From: a virus
IMG/VR virus record: IMGVR_UViG_3300033150_001005
Location: 1-57,402 of that record
DNA: 57,402 nt
Direction: 5' to 3' (one strand)
Shown piece by piece: positions 47,856 through 55,428 of this stretch; the first letter of the stretch is position 1, and each line of letters begins with the position of its first letter. The notes beneath the pieces were generated by a model. The model was not told the origin of the DNA. It saw only the letters and a list, made by a program, of their open reading frames with translations, and made no database searches. The translations under genes and the position numbers were made by a program.

Positions 47856-48025
47856 CTCAACCACCCCACCGCCGCGACGATAGTCATGACCATCAGCGCA
47901 CCGTAGGTCCACTTCCAGCGGCGGTACCACCGTGTGCCCCATTGTCGCCAGATCTCAGCGTTCTCTTGCTGTACTCTGAGGGCGTGGAGAAGGCTGGCAA
48001 AACGCTGGGACTGTGTCTCGGTCAT
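47852..48025 (-). CDS. Small membrane protein
   Basis: 57 residues: MTETQSQRFASLLHALRVQQ, ENAEIWRQWGTRWYRRWKWT, then transmembrane helix YGALMVMTIVAAVGWLR. Four-base overlaps with both neighbours. Amphipathic/aromatic interfacial helix plus one C-terminal TM. Confidence 0.62.
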   Translation of the reverse strand: MTETQSQRFASLLHALRVQQENAEIWRQWGTRWYRRWKWTYGALMVMTIVAAVGWLR

Positions 48026-48231
48026 CGGATAAAGAGCCTCCGGAGGGACGCTTTCGGATAGTTGCCGAGGGCGTCGTAGTGCCCCAAGTCGGGGCGGCGT
48101 GACTTTCGGAAAGGCACAGGGTCCGGCCCGAGATCCCGCATCCGCTCGTGGATGCGATCAAGCCGAAGCTCGCCTACGGGTCTCGGTGCAACCGGGTTGC
48201 TGCACCATGGCGTCAGGCTAACGATTCTCAT
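48022..48231 (-). CDS. Unknown small protein
   Basis: 69 residues; LRLDRIHERMRDLGPDPVPF, then RKSRRPDLGHYDALGNYPKA. ATGA overlaps with both neighbours support it. Not recognised. Confidence 0.58.
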   Translation of the reverse strand: MRIVSLTPWCSNPVAPRPVGELRLDRIHERMRDLGPDPVPFRKSRRPDLGHYDALGNYPKASLRRLFIR

Positions 48232-48557
48232 GCAGCCTCCTCTTCAAGATCCCGCCGCGTGGCATTCACGTGCGAGATGGTGTTCATGATGCCATTGCGC
48301 CACCGGCTGTTCTCGACGAGCAGTCGGCGGAAGAATTGATTGACAACAACCTCCACCACGAGCACGGGAACACCAACGGTGTCCGACACTTCCTGCGGAA
48401 TGTGCTTCTGGACGGTTCCCTGATGGAGCAGTCTTGCGGCGTGCCCCTCGATGAGATCGTGGAGGGGGCGAGAAATCCTTGCAGAATCATAGATTTGCGC
48501 CCGCCCGGCTGGCTTTCTCGGGGCTTTCGGGGCATGATTGGAGCTATGATTGCTCAT
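48228..48557 (-). CDS. Unknown protein following the RHH regulator
   Basis: 109 residues; SDTVGVPVLVVEVVVNQFFR, RLLVENSRWRNGIMNTISHV, NATRRDLEEEAA. Four-base overlap with the RHH regulator; probably functions with it (operon partner). Not recognised. Confidence 0.6.
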   Translation of the reverse strand: MSNHSSNHAPKAPRKPAGRAQIYDSARISRPLHDLIEGHAARLLHQGTVQKHIPQEVSDTVGVPVLVVEVVVNQFFRRLLVENSRWRNGIMNTISHVNATRRDLEEEAA

Positions 48558-48745
48558 GACTTTTTGATCCTCGCATCAGCATCCAGCTTTGCCGCGATCG
48601 CCTCGGCGACGTAGCGGCGCAATTCAATCCCCCGGAGCGCAGCCGCGGCCTTTGCTCTGCGGTGAAGATCCTCGGGGATATCAATGCTGATGCGCTTGAG
48701 CTTTGATAGCTCTGAGATCTGTGATATGCTGCCTGCGTGTGGCAT
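48554..48745 (-). CDS. Ribbon-helix-helix regulator
   Basis: 63 residues. LKRISIDIPEDLHRRAKAAA, ALRGIELRRYVAEAIAAKLD is an Arc/CopG-type RHH fold: beta strand (KRISIDI) then two helices. It starts at or next to the transcription start, so the messenger may be leaderless. By position it is the early repressor/regulator and may bind the TTTGGACA repeats in its own promoter. Confidence 0.8.
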   Translation of the reverse strand: MPHAGSISQISELSKLKRISIDIPEDLHRRAKAAAALRGIELRRYVAEAIAAKLDADARIKKS

Positions 48746-48752
48746 CAATTAC

Positions 48753-48781
48753 AGTCTAGTCCAAATGTCCAAATGTGTCAA
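48753..48781 (-). promoter_or_regulatory. Early minus-strand promoter with tandem operator
   Basis: On the minus strand TTGACA (48781-48776), a 17-bp spacer, TAGACT (48758-48753). The spacer is CATTTGGACATTTGGAC, two direct copies of CATTTGGA, the kind of tandem site bound by RHH regulators. Predicted start about 48746, one base before the ATG. The reverse direction of this gap serves the plus-strand gene at 48807. Confidence 0.72.
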
Positions 48782-48806
48782 GGTGTATTTTCACAAAAGG
48801 GCATGA

Positions 48807-49157
48807 GTGAACACGATGGTGTGGGATAAGTACATCAAGATCGGCGTCACCGAGGACGAACACAAGCAGATCAAAACCAAGCTCGGTGCCGCGGGACTCT
48901 CGTTTCAAGATGTGGGCTATCGCCTTTGGATTGATTGGCTTAAGCGGGGTATGGAGCGTGCGGGACCTGATCCGCCGCAGCCGAATCGCTCCCGTTATCT
49001 GCCGGAGAACGAGGAGTTCCATGATCTGTTGGAGAAGATCTTGGTAGGGGGCAAGCCCGGGGAGCGTGCAGGACTCCTGCTGCTGCTCCGAAACACGGCC
49101 GGCGACTCCCGGCCGTCGCCCCGGGCTTCTAGGAAACACCACGTCTCTGGAGGGTAA
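48807..49157 (+). CDS. Small plus-strand protein, possible regulator
   Basis: 116 residues from a GTG (AAAGGG 7 bases before) or 113 from MVWDKYIKIGVTEDEHKQIK. IKIGVTEDEHKQIKTKLGAA then GLSFQDVGYRLWIDWLKRG is strand-helix-helix, RHH-like, diverging from the minus-strand RHH gene. Basic end. Could be the opposing lysogeny regulator. Confidence 0.65.
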   Translation: MNTMVWDKYIKIGVTEDEHKQIKTKLGAAGLSFQDVGYRLWIDWLKRGMERAGPDPPQPNRSRYLPENEEFHDLLEKILVGGKPGERAGLLLLLRNTAGDSRPSPRASRKHHVSGG

Positions 49158-49196
49158 CGGATCGGAACGGGGAACGAGATTATTGGAGGTGATGCC

Positions 49197-49616
49197 ATGA
49201 GGGTAGCAATGTCTGTTTTGCTCGGGCTGGTGCTCGCCGACGCGTGCTGGGGCGGATCGTTTGACGTGCAGCTTCTAACCCGGAGCGGCGAGAAGACCAA
49301 GCAGGTCAAGACGCGATTAGTTATTGCAGACGACGGGGTGCGGATCGAGACGCGCAAGGGCGCTGAGCTAATGGGATTTCGGTTCGACGAGATCAAGCGG
49401 ATTTCCTACGAGCGATCAACGCACCCGCGTTGGAAGACGGCGGTCTTCCTCTCGCCATTTGCGCTGCTCAGCAAGAGCAAGCACCACTGGTTGAACATCC
49501 AGTCGGCCGGCGGGCAGTCGGCAATCCTGCGGCTGAGGAAGCACGACTACCAGATCATCAGGAATCAACTAGAGGCGAAGTGGGGACATGAGATAACAGT
49601 GCTGACGCCGGAATAG
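49197..49616 (+). CDS. Exported protein, possible lysogenic-conversion or exclusion factor
   Basis: 139 residues, very strong RBS (GGAGGTGAT). Signal peptide MRVAMSVLLGLVLADACWGG. The mature part (VKTRLVIADDGVRIETRKGA, FRFDEIKRISYERSTHPRWK, AVFLSPFALLSKSKHHWLNI) has strands and one hydrophobic stretch. Plus-strand next to a regulator, opposite to the late genes, so it may be made from the prophage. Surface role such as superinfection exclusion is inference. Confidence 0.7.
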   Translation: MRVAMSVLLGLVLADACWGGSFDVQLLTRSGEKTKQVKTRLVIADDGVRIETRKGAELMGFRFDEIKRISYERSTHPRWKTAVFLSPFALLSKSKHHWLNIQSAGGQSAILRLRKHDYQIIRNQLEAKWGHEITVLTPE

Positions 49617-49626
49617 GTCCTGAGCG

Positions 49627-49848
49627 CTAAGGCGGCAACTGGCGGTAATACCGGGTGACAAGGCGATCAACACGCTTCCAGGCCTGCCGCGTCGCCTGCC
49701 ACGCCGGGATCTCACGTGCATCCAGCACGCCACGGCGGCGGGCCCCCACCCAAAGTTCAACCCAATGATTCCAGCATCGCGGAAATTCCTCGCCGGGATC
49801 GGGCGCAGCTTTCCCGACCAACATCAATAGCAAGAACCTCCGCGTCAT
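49627..49848 (-). CDS. Small protein at the end of the late operon
   Basis: 73 residues; MTRRFLLLMLVGKAAPDPGE, WVELWVGARRRGVLDAREIP, TRYYRQLPP. It lies 10 bases from the convergent plus-strand gene; no terminator hairpin clear. Not recognised. Confidence 0.55.
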   Translation of the reverse strand: MTRRFLLLMLVGKAAPDPGEEFPRCWNHWVELWVGARRRGVLDAREIPAWQATRQAWKRVDRLVTRYYRQLPP

Positions 49849-49872
49849 ACTGCATCCCGATCCGCGCCGTGC

Positions 49873-50250
49873 TCATGCAGCAAACCCGTCCGGCTGATCC
49901 ACGGCGTCCTCGACGGCGAATTCCGCAAGGCGTGCGGAATCCTGCGGCCATTCAAACACTGGAATGCTGCGCTTTTTGGCGGCGTAGTGCTCGACAGTAG
50001 CACCCGGAGATTTCTGCCAGCCGGGCAGCATCACCACCAGATCGCAGCGCGCAAGGATCTGCTCATCGCCTTGCAGGAAGGTAGAGTCAGGCACCACGCC
50101 GCCCATGAAGGCAGTGTTGCAATGCGGACAGATCACCGCGTAGCCCATCTGCCAGAGTTGTACGGCAACCTGCCGGGCGTGCCAGATGTTCTCCGCCACG
50201 TCAGACTCCGAGGCGCCGCGATACAGCCCCGACACGTAGGCTATCTTCAT
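49873..50250 (-). CDS. DUF4406-like (nucleoside 2-deoxyribosyltransferase-like) protein
   Basis: 125 residues. MKIAYVSGLYRGASESDVAE, NIWHARQVAVQLWQMGYAVI, CPHCNTAF, DEQILARCDLVVMLPGWQKS, PGATVEHYAAKKRSIPVF match the Rossmann-like fold with SGxYRG, CDLVVMLPGWxxSxG and E-x-x-x-A. Such proteins in phages may salvage or modify nucleosides. Catalytic function not shown. Confidence 0.82.
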   Translation of the reverse strand: MKIAYVSGLYRGASESDVAENIWHARQVAVQLWQMGYAVICPHCNTAFMGGVVPDSTFLQGDEQILARCDLVVMLPGWQKSPGATVEHYAAKKRSIPVFEWPQDSARLAEFAVEDAVDQPDGFAA

Positions 50251-50537
50251 TGTTCCCTCGGAAGCGATAGCTTCGCGCCGCAGCGGCAGATGAATTCTCG
50301 TCGCTCATCGTCGTGGGCCGTTACCTCAAACCAGTCGTGCTCATGCTTCAGTTTCGGGTCGCCAACGATCTCGATATCACTTCCGCCCTTTGCCAGGTAA
50401 ACAACGAACTGCCCCTCATAAGCCACGCTAAGGTCAAAGACGACTCGTTCTATCGGGAGTTGCAAATCACGCCCGGTCTCCGCATCAACGAGCGTCGTGC
50501 CGGACGGACTACCATCACTGACTAGTTTCAATCGCAT
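50247..50537 (-). CDS. Unknown protein with C-terminal Cys/His motif
   Basis: 96 residues; a beta region (RDLQLPIERVVFDLSVAYEG, QFVVYLAKGGSDIEIVG) then HEHDWFEVTA..REFICRCGAKL, a H-x-H...CxC possible zinc site. Overlaps the DUF4406-like start by four bases. Confidence 0.62.
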   Translation of the reverse strand: MRLKLVSDGSPSGTTLVDAETGRDLQLPIERVVFDLSVAYEGQFVVYLAKGGSDIEIVGDPKLKHEHDWFEVTAHDDERREFICRCGAKLSLPREQ

Positions 50538-50565
50538 TGTGGATATGGTTTCCTTTCTGGCGACG

Positions 50566-50910
50566 TTACAATAATTCCTTCAATCTCTCCGCTCGCCGCC
50601 ATAGCCGGAAGGAATCAGCAAGCAGAGCAGTCAGCTCTGCGCGGGCAGCATCGTTCATGGCGCGGCTGAATAGAATGGCGCCCCAACCGGGAATGTCCGC
50701 AATCTCCTCCATGATTTCATCGAGAAGTTCCGCCGGTGGCCGGTCGAACGACCGATCACCATAGTCCCGCGCGCCCTTGCGCAACCTGTCCTTGATGGTC
50801 CGTTGGAAGCGCCAGAACTGCGCCTGCCCCCCGTTCCCATCGACGCCGGAAGCGCGATAGAGGCCCCAGGCAAACTCGTCGTATTGGCGCATCAATGATC
50901 TGCTGTTCAT
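50566..50910 (-). CDS. Unknown protein
   Basis: 114 residues from MNSRSLMRQYDEFAWGLYRA. FQRTIKDRLRKGARDYGDRS, FDRPPAELLDEIMEEIADIP, GWGAILFSRAM suggest a MazG-like or HD-like helical fold, but key metal residues are not clear. ATGA overlap with the JAMM gene. Confidence 0.6.
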   Translation of the reverse strand: MNSRSLMRQYDEFAWGLYRASGVDGNGGQAQFWRFQRTIKDRLRKGARDYGDRSFDRPPAELLDEIMEEIADIPGWGAILFSRAMNDAARAELTALLADSFRLWRRAERLKELL

Positions 50911-51365
50911 CGGAGAATCACTGTGTCTGTCACCGGTCCGGACGCCCAAAACCGGCAGCGGGTCTGGAGCTTACCGCCCGGAAGTCTGGTGATACTCATG
51001 ATGCCCTGGATGTAGGCCCGCTCGAAGCGCTCTAGGTCGATCTGAGACGGAGCGCAGTCAGTCACCGGGCCCTTCCCTTTGTAGCAGTGGGAGTGCAGAT
51101 CGCCGACGACCTCCAGCCCCTGCCAGTTGGCTGTCAGGCGAGCTGCAACCCAGGCGCCCTCGGTGACGCGTACAAACTCCGGCGTCGATTCGATCTCGGA
51201 TTGCGTTGGGAAGTACAGATCCTCGATTGTTATCTGTCGGCCATCGCGGCTCCCGAGCAGGATGGCGTATGCTTCGCGCGGGAATGCACGCTTGGCGCGG
51301 CGGCGGAAACGGGAGACAAGATGCGCGGGGATTGCGACAGTGAGTCGCTGACGCTTGGGGATCAT
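50907..51365 (-). CDS. JAB/MPN (JAMM-type) metalloprotease-like protein
   Basis: 152 residues. REAYAILLGSRDGRQITIED (with an upstream Glu), then VVGDLHSHCYKGKGPVTDCA, PSQIDLERF: HSH followed by S-x-x-D, the JAMM zinc pattern, though the H-to-S gap is longer than the usual seven. JAMM domains cleave isopeptide or Cys-based modifiers; in tailed phages a JAMM domain appears in lambda-K-like tail proteins. Here it is free-standing, far from the tail genes. Confidence 0.8.
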   Translation of the reverse strand: MIPKRQRLTVAIPAHLVSRFRRRAKRAFPREAYAILLGSRDGRQITIEDLYFPTQSEIESTPEFVRVTEGAWVAARLTANWQGLEVVGDLHSHCYKGKGPVTDCAPSQIDLERFERAYIQGIMSITRLPGGKLQTRCRFWASGPVTDTVILR

Positions 51366-51610
51366 TTCGGTGGCAGGATCTTGAAGGCGACCGTTCGGCG
51401 GAAGGTGCCACTGAGCGTTTCGATCACTTTCGGTGCACGTTGGAGCCGGTTCTCCCGTTGGGCCACATGCAGCAAATCGCGTACCTTTGCCACCCCGATG
51501 CCGAGACGGTCGGCTATCTCCCGAGTGGTCATTGCATCGGGATCGCCACGTTGTAGCCGCTCTAACTCGGTGAGATATTCGGCAATGGTAATGCTCGGTG
51601 GGCGCTTCAT
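51362..51610 (-). CDS. Helix-turn-helix protein
   Basis: 82 residues from MKRPPSITIAEYLTELERLQ. MTTREIADRLGIGVAKVRDL, LHVAQRENRLQ is a clear HTH. Short overlaps with both neighbours. Possible regulator of late or lysis genes. Confidence 0.72.
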   Translation of the reverse strand: MKRPPSITIAEYLTELERLQRGDPDAMTTREIADRLGIGVAKVRDLLHVAQRENRLQRAPKVIETLSGTFRRTVAFKILPPK

Positions 51611-52443
51611 TCGGCTCGGCTCCTCGTCAGGGGATAGATCTTTTCCCGCACGTAGATTTCTCCGCGCGCGACACGCACCAAAAGGGCACCAATTTGTGGA
51701 AGGCTTTGACGGCCACCGGGAACCTTCCAGGCAAACGGGGTTTTCAGTTGCCAGCCGGGCGTGACTGCGGCGATCGCCGCGCCATCGGCGGTAGGAATTC
51801 GGGTCTCGGTGAATCGGTGGCGGTGGGACCGGATGACGGCATTTGGCGGGTGCTGGCGCCAACGGGCGGCCTCGGCAAATGCTTCGACAAGTTCCTTGTG
51901 CACCGCGGTTGCCTCATAGGCTTGTGATCCTGTAACGCCGATGTGGTGGAGGAAGTGAACGAGCTTCTTCCGTCCGGCTAGCCACTTCCATAGCTCCCAC
52001 CGGGCGTACCGGCCGTCCTCGTCCGGGATCGCACCGAGGCGCTCTGCTAACTGCTCTTCCGCCTCGGCGCTCGGCCCTACATGCGCCTCTGTTCCGCGGA
52101 TCATGTAGAGCGGGTGACCCTCCACCACCGGAGCAAGCGCTTCGTAGGCTACTCGGGCCTGGTCTGCAAGGTTGCCCGCGAACTGAGTGACTGCGCCATG
52201 GTGACGCCCGTCCAACGTGTCACCGTTGACGACGATAGCGTAGGGTTCGCCGCGCGTCGCCTCGGGCACCCATTGCCGCCACAAGTCTTCCCAGCAGCGC
52301 CAGACCTTCCGCTGAAGCCGCGAGGGCGAATAAGAACCGCCTTCGTCAAGCCGGATGCGCTTTGGCGGACATAGCCCCAACTGGCAGCCGCAATGCGTAT
52401 CCGAGATGACGACGAGGTTGCAGAGGGCTATTTGAGTAGCCAT
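51607..52443 (-). CDS. Metallophosphoesterase
   Basis: 278 residues. LVVISDTHCGCQLG (motif DxH), IVVNGDTLDG (GDxxD), MIRGTEAHVG (GNHE replaced by GTEAH), HHIG and SHRHRFTE (late His motifs). Calcineurin-type two-metal phosphoesterase. Phage versions hydrolyse phosphodiesters or nucleotides. The GTEAH change keeps the His. Ends at the HTH gene, start overlapping the holin-like gene by 16 bases. Confidence 0.85.
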   Translation of the reverse strand: MATQIALCNLVVISDTHCGCQLGLCPPKRIRLDEGGSYSPSRLQRKVWRCWEDLWRQWVPEATRGEPYAIVVNGDTLDGRHHGAVTQFAGNLADQARVAYEALAPVVEGHPLYMIRGTEAHVGPSAEAEEQLAERLGAIPDEDGRYARWELWKWLAGRKKLVHFLHHIGVTGSQAYEATAVHKELVEAFAEAARWRQHPPNAVIRSHRHRFTETRIPTADGAAIAAVTPGWQLKTPFAWKVPGGRQSLPQIGALLVRVARGEIYVREKIYPLTRSRAE

Positions 52444-52727
52444 GCCCTCAATTGCCCGCCAACGCCGCCCATGACTGCGGCGACGGCCGCGATGAGACCC
52501 ACGGCGATCCAGCGGGAGCGCTCCAGGACGTTCAAGCGTGGTGCCGTGGCCCGCTCTTCCTGGCGTGCTTCCATCGCCGTAATTTTCGCGCTGAGATCCG
52601 CGGTCTTCGCCTCTAAGATCTGGACGCGCCCCGGCTGCCCGTCACCCAACAACTCGCGGTCTAGCCGCTCAAGAACGGTGCTCATGCGCACCAAGTCCTC
52701 GTGAAGCTGTTCGAGCGTGATCGGCAT
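52428..52727 (-). CDS. Coiled coil with C-terminal membrane helix (XhlA-like)
   Basis: 99 residues. Long charged helix (VRMSTVLERLDRELLGDGQP, AKTADLSAKITAMEARQEE) and C-terminal TM (WIAVGLIAAVAAVMGGVGGQ). Layout resembles the hemolysin XhlA/holin accessory family. Follows the holin with a one-base overlap, so probably part of the lysis set. Confidence 0.7.
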   Translation of the reverse strand: MPITLEQLHEDLVRMSTVLERLDRELLGDGQPGRVQILEAKTADLSAKITAMEARQEERATAPRLNVLERSRWIAVGLIAAVAAVMGGVGGQLRAWLLK

Positions 52728-52897
52728 TATTTCCCCCGCTCGATATGCTTTGCCGTGATGCCGAGGCCCGCCAGGCCGCCCGCGAGTACGAACTTTGCGA
52801 TGTCAACCGCAAGCGGCGGGAAATAATCCGGCGCGAAGGCAACGAATGCGGCAAGCGCTGAGATGATGCCAAATACGGTGGTCTTCCAGTCTCTCAC
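52727..52897 (-). CDS. Holin-like membrane protein
   Basis: 56 residues from a GTG: VRDWKTTVFGIISALAAFVA, FAPDYFPPLAVDIAKFVLAG, GLAGLGITAKHIERGK. RBS GGAGGG lies 7 bases before. Two transmembrane helices with a short charged end, the form of a class II holin. It lies between a small unknown gene and the XhlA-like gene. Confidence 0.78.
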   Translation of the reverse strand: MRDWKTTVFGIISALAAFVAFAPDYFPPLAVDIAKFVLAGGLAGLGITAKHIERGK

Positions 52898-52898
52898 C

Positions 52899-53318
52899 TT
52901 AGCCCTCCGGTAACACCACCGGTTCCAGGTCCTTTAGGAGCCGATAGGCAATGTCAATAGCGGCATAGAGCGTGGCATCGTCAATGGTGCGCAGTTCCGG
53001 GAACTGCTTCCGCGCAAGCGCGACGGCAGACGCCTTGAGCGCCGCCTTCTTCTGCTCGTCGCTCATCCCGGTAAAGGTTTTGATGCCTGCCCCCGCGGCC
53101 TGGACGAGCGCCACGATTTGATCATCGGTGCGATTCGGCGTCAGAGTTGCCACTAATTGCACCACCGGCAGCACCTTTTCAGCAATCTCAGCGAGTTGCT
53201 GTGCGGTTTCGGAAACACGGTCCATTGCATCATCAGAGACGATGAAGCGATAAGCCCGTTTGAAGGCACGTGCGAGCGCGCGCCCGAACTTCTTGAAGAA
53301 TGCTTTAACTCGATTCAT
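52899..53318 (-). CDS. Unknown helical protein in the lysis region
   Basis: 139 residues from MNRVKAFFKKFGRALARAFK. Amphipathic basic N-terminus that could bind membrane, then LVATLTPNRTDDQIVALVQA, ALARKQFPELRTIDDATLYA. RBS GAGGTGA. Function unknown. Confidence 0.65.
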   Translation of the reverse strand: MNRVKAFFKKFGRALARAFKRAYRFIVSDDAMDRVSETAQQLAEIAEKVLPVVQLVATLTPNRTDDQIVALVQAAGAGIKTFTGMSDEQKKAALKASAVALARKQFPELRTIDDATLYAAIDIAYRLLKDLEPVVLPEG

Positions 53319-53325
53319 GTTCACC

Positions 53326-54084
53326 TCATTTGGCCGGCGCAACCTCCGCCGGCTTGGAAACCATGGAACTGATTCCGATACGCCCGAGGACGAAGGGCGT
53401 GCTGATCTGTGCCGCTGGGACTGCAATTGCCAGGGGGACCTGTAGCCAGCGCGGTAGCGGCCGGAATGACTTTGACAGATTGCGCATGAATGCCGCGCTC
53501 TCGTTCGTGGTCCGCTCAGAATTCTCGGCAATGCGGCGCATGGAGGCTGATAGTTGCGGCGCTGTCTTTGCCAGCTCGCCGGCGGCGGCCTTGACGCTGC
53601 CTGTCAGTGCCAGCATCTGAGACTGAAGACAAGCGGGGTAGTGCTTGCAGTCCCACAGCCATTTCGTGTTTTCGGCCACGGATGCCGGGATACCTTGATA
53701 AGTCCCCAGCAAGTCAACCGCCGCGGATGAGACCGGATGAATCTCCCGCTTCACGTCATCCTGCATTGCGGCAAGCCGGGCGTCCATGCGCCATTGAAAC
53801 TCATCCAGTTGCCCCACAAGATCCTTGCGCGTCGCCGCGATCTCCTGCCGTGCCGCCTGGCGGGCCAAGTCCATTTGCTGTGCCAGATCCGCGCGGGCTT
53901 GATCGAGTTGCCCCGACAGCATTGAACGCATTGCGCTCATCTCGATCGCCACGCGGCGGTCTAGAACGTCTGGCAATTGGTTGATGGTCTTGCTGATCGA
54001 CCAGACAGCCCATGCCGACAGGCTCACAAGGATAGTCAGCGCTACAAGAAAAGCGCAGATCAAACTGTTGCGCAGCGTCGTCAT
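53326..54084 (-). CDS. Membrane-anchored coiled-coil protein (possible spanin-like)
   Basis: 252 residues. N-terminal TM (LICAFLVALTILVSLSAWAV), long coiled coil (residues ~60-115), pair of Cys (WDCKHYPACLQ), and a hydrophobic C-terminus (WLQVPLAIAVPAAQISTPFV). Size and layout suit an inner-membrane lysis accessory or spanin, but no outer-membrane lipoprotein partner is seen. Four-base overlap with the lysin. Confidence 0.68.
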   Translation of the reverse strand: MTTLRNSLICAFLVALTILVSLSAWAVWSISKTINQLPDVLDRRVAIEMSAMRSMLSGQLDQARADLAQQMDLARQAARQEIAATRKDLVGQLDEFQWRMDARLAAMQDDVKREIHPVSSAAVDLLGTYQGIPASVAENTKWLWDCKHYPACLQSQMLALTGSVKAAAGELAKTAPQLSASMRRIAENSERTTNESAAFMRNLSKSFRPLPRWLQVPLAIAVPAAQISTPFVLGRIGISSMVSKPAEVAPAK

Positions 54085-54497
54085 AACCTGTAGAACTCGA
54101 ATGCCCCGAGGCGGACAGTCCTGTGGGCATCATCAGCCCATTGCGGCTCGTCCCCCTCTGGGCAGGATTCGTAGTGGTTGGCGCCGCCGGTTGGGTCCGG
54201 GCCAGGATCGCCTGCGATGTGATAGCACCGCAACCATTCCGCGTCCGTCGGGCGTGGAAACTTGGTGGAATTGGGATCGCGCCGATTGAATGCCGAGAAC
54301 TGCTTCGGCTGCAAGATCACACCCACAGCATCATTGGGCCAGCGCGGATCTTTGAGCCGGTTGCGGATCACATGGCACACGCCGCGTTGCGCTTCTGGCG
54401 GCTGCCCCCGTGCCTCGCGCCACAGACACAAGGCTGTCATAAATTGCTCAGTGGCCCGAATGGCTTGCATGTCGGCTGATTTGTGTTCTCGCGCCAT
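54081..54497 (-). CDS. SleB-type cell-wall hydrolase (endolysin)
   Basis: 138 residues. LCLWREARGQPPEAQRGVCH, VIRNRLKDPRWPNDAVGVIL, KQFSAFNRRDPNSTKFPRPT, GDPGPDPTGGANHYESC fits the SleB/Hydrolase_2 fold, with catalytic Glu in WREARG. Cleaves peptidoglycan. No signal peptide, so it depends on the holin. The start overlaps the matrixin gene by 50 bases; an internal ATG (54470) is possible. Confidence 0.88.
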   Translation of the reverse strand: MAREHKSADMQAIRATEQFMTALCLWREARGQPPEAQRGVCHVIRNRLKDPRWPNDAVGVILQPKQFSAFNRRDPNSTKFPRPTDAEWLRCYHIAGDPGPDPTGGANHYESCPEGDEPQWADDAHRTVRLGAFEFYRL

Positions 54498-55032
54498 ACA
54501 AAGTCCTCAGTGCAATTAAATCACTTTGCAAAATAAAGTGCTCTCCGTAAGCGATGCTGTAATACATGATGGATCGCTCATCATCGCTATGCGCCAGTCC
54601 GAGAGCGTGCCCGATCTCATGCAGCAGGACCAGCCGGAGCAATCGCGGCTTCGCCACCCAGTCGCAAGTGGCGGAAATTGTGATCTCGCCCGCAGCGCTA
54701 TCTTCAGGGCATGGATAGTGAGCCTCGCCCAGCCTGCCGGGCGGCAGTCGCCCGAAGCGGATGACGATGCCGTCCTCGCCGGGCACGAACCGCAGCCCCG
54801 CTAGCCGCCCCCATGTCGCCAAAGCATACAACGCCTCGTTGCGCCAGCGGACGGGGACGCCCTCAACGTCGTAGGAGAGCGTCTGCCCCCAGCGCTTGCC
54901 CTTGTGCCAGCCGCACACAGTCGGCGTCAATTGAACGTCCCGCTGGCACGTGAATCCCTCCGCCGTGGCGGTAACCACATCCGTAACGGCTATATGGGCA
55001 CACAAAGCCACGGCAAGCACAAGGGTAAACAT
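54448..55032 (-). CDS. Matrixin-type (M10) secreted metalloprotease
   Basis: 194 residues. Signal peptide MFTLVLAVALCAHIAVTDVV. Zinc motif HEIGHALGLAH (HExxHxxGxxH, residues ~138-148) with Met-turn SIMYY at ~154-158, the metzincin hallmark. WHKGKRWGQTLSYDVEGVPV, RWRNEALYALATWGRLAGLR is the matrixin start. Cleaves proteins outside the cytoplasm. No propeptide switch (Cys) clear. Placed beside the lysin, suggesting envelope or surface-protein attack. Confidence 0.92.
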   Translation of the reverse strand: MFTLVLAVALCAHIAVTDVVTATAEGFTCQRDVQLTPTVCGWHKGKRWGQTLSYDVEGVPVRWRNEALYALATWGRLAGLRFVPGEDGIVIRFGRLPPGRLGEAHYPCPEDSAAGEITISATCDWVAKPRLLRLVLLHEIGHALGLAHSDDERSIMYYSIAYGEHFILQSDLIALRTLYGARTQISRHASHSGH

Positions 55033-55059
55033 GAAAAGTGCTAGCGGTTAGGGAGTGAG

Positions 55060-55428
55060 CTATTCTGGCGCAGCAAAAGATTCCAAGATCGGAATCCAGC
55101 CGCCCGCCCGCCGAATAGTGCGGGCCTTGTCGGCGAACACAATCCACCAAAGGCCGTGCTCGTAGGTCGCGTCCTCGATTTCCAAAGAGCCGTCCGGCAA
55201 GATCACGAGCTCGCAGTCATGATTGTTGACGCTCCACTCGAACTGGATTCCGCCTCGAACTGTCGGCACAACAACGACGTGCCGCAAGAGCGATTCAGGA
55301 AACCGCCGCATGAGCTTACGGGCCGTGCGCAGAGCGGCTCGCGTCGGCGGTTTGGCATTGTAGCTGTTCCAACCAGGCTTCAGCCCAGCAAGTTCATCGA
55401 GTTGAGCGAAAGCCTCAGTCCTGGTCAT
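55060..55428 (-). CDS. Unknown conserved phage-type protein
   Basis: 122 residues from MTRTEAFAQLDELAGLKPGW; GWNSYNAKPPTRAALRTARK, LMRRFPESLLRHVVVVPTVR, GGIQFEWSVNNHDCELVILP. GWNSY..P followed by GGIQFEW is a pattern of a small phage/bacterial protein family. Overlaps the gene above by 14 bases. Confidence 0.68.
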   Translation of the reverse strand: MTRTEAFAQLDELAGLKPGWNSYNAKPPTRAALRTARKLMRRFPESLLRHVVVVPTVRGGIQFEWSVNNHDCELVILPDGSLEIEDATYEHGLWWIVFADKARTIRRAGGWIPILESFAAPE

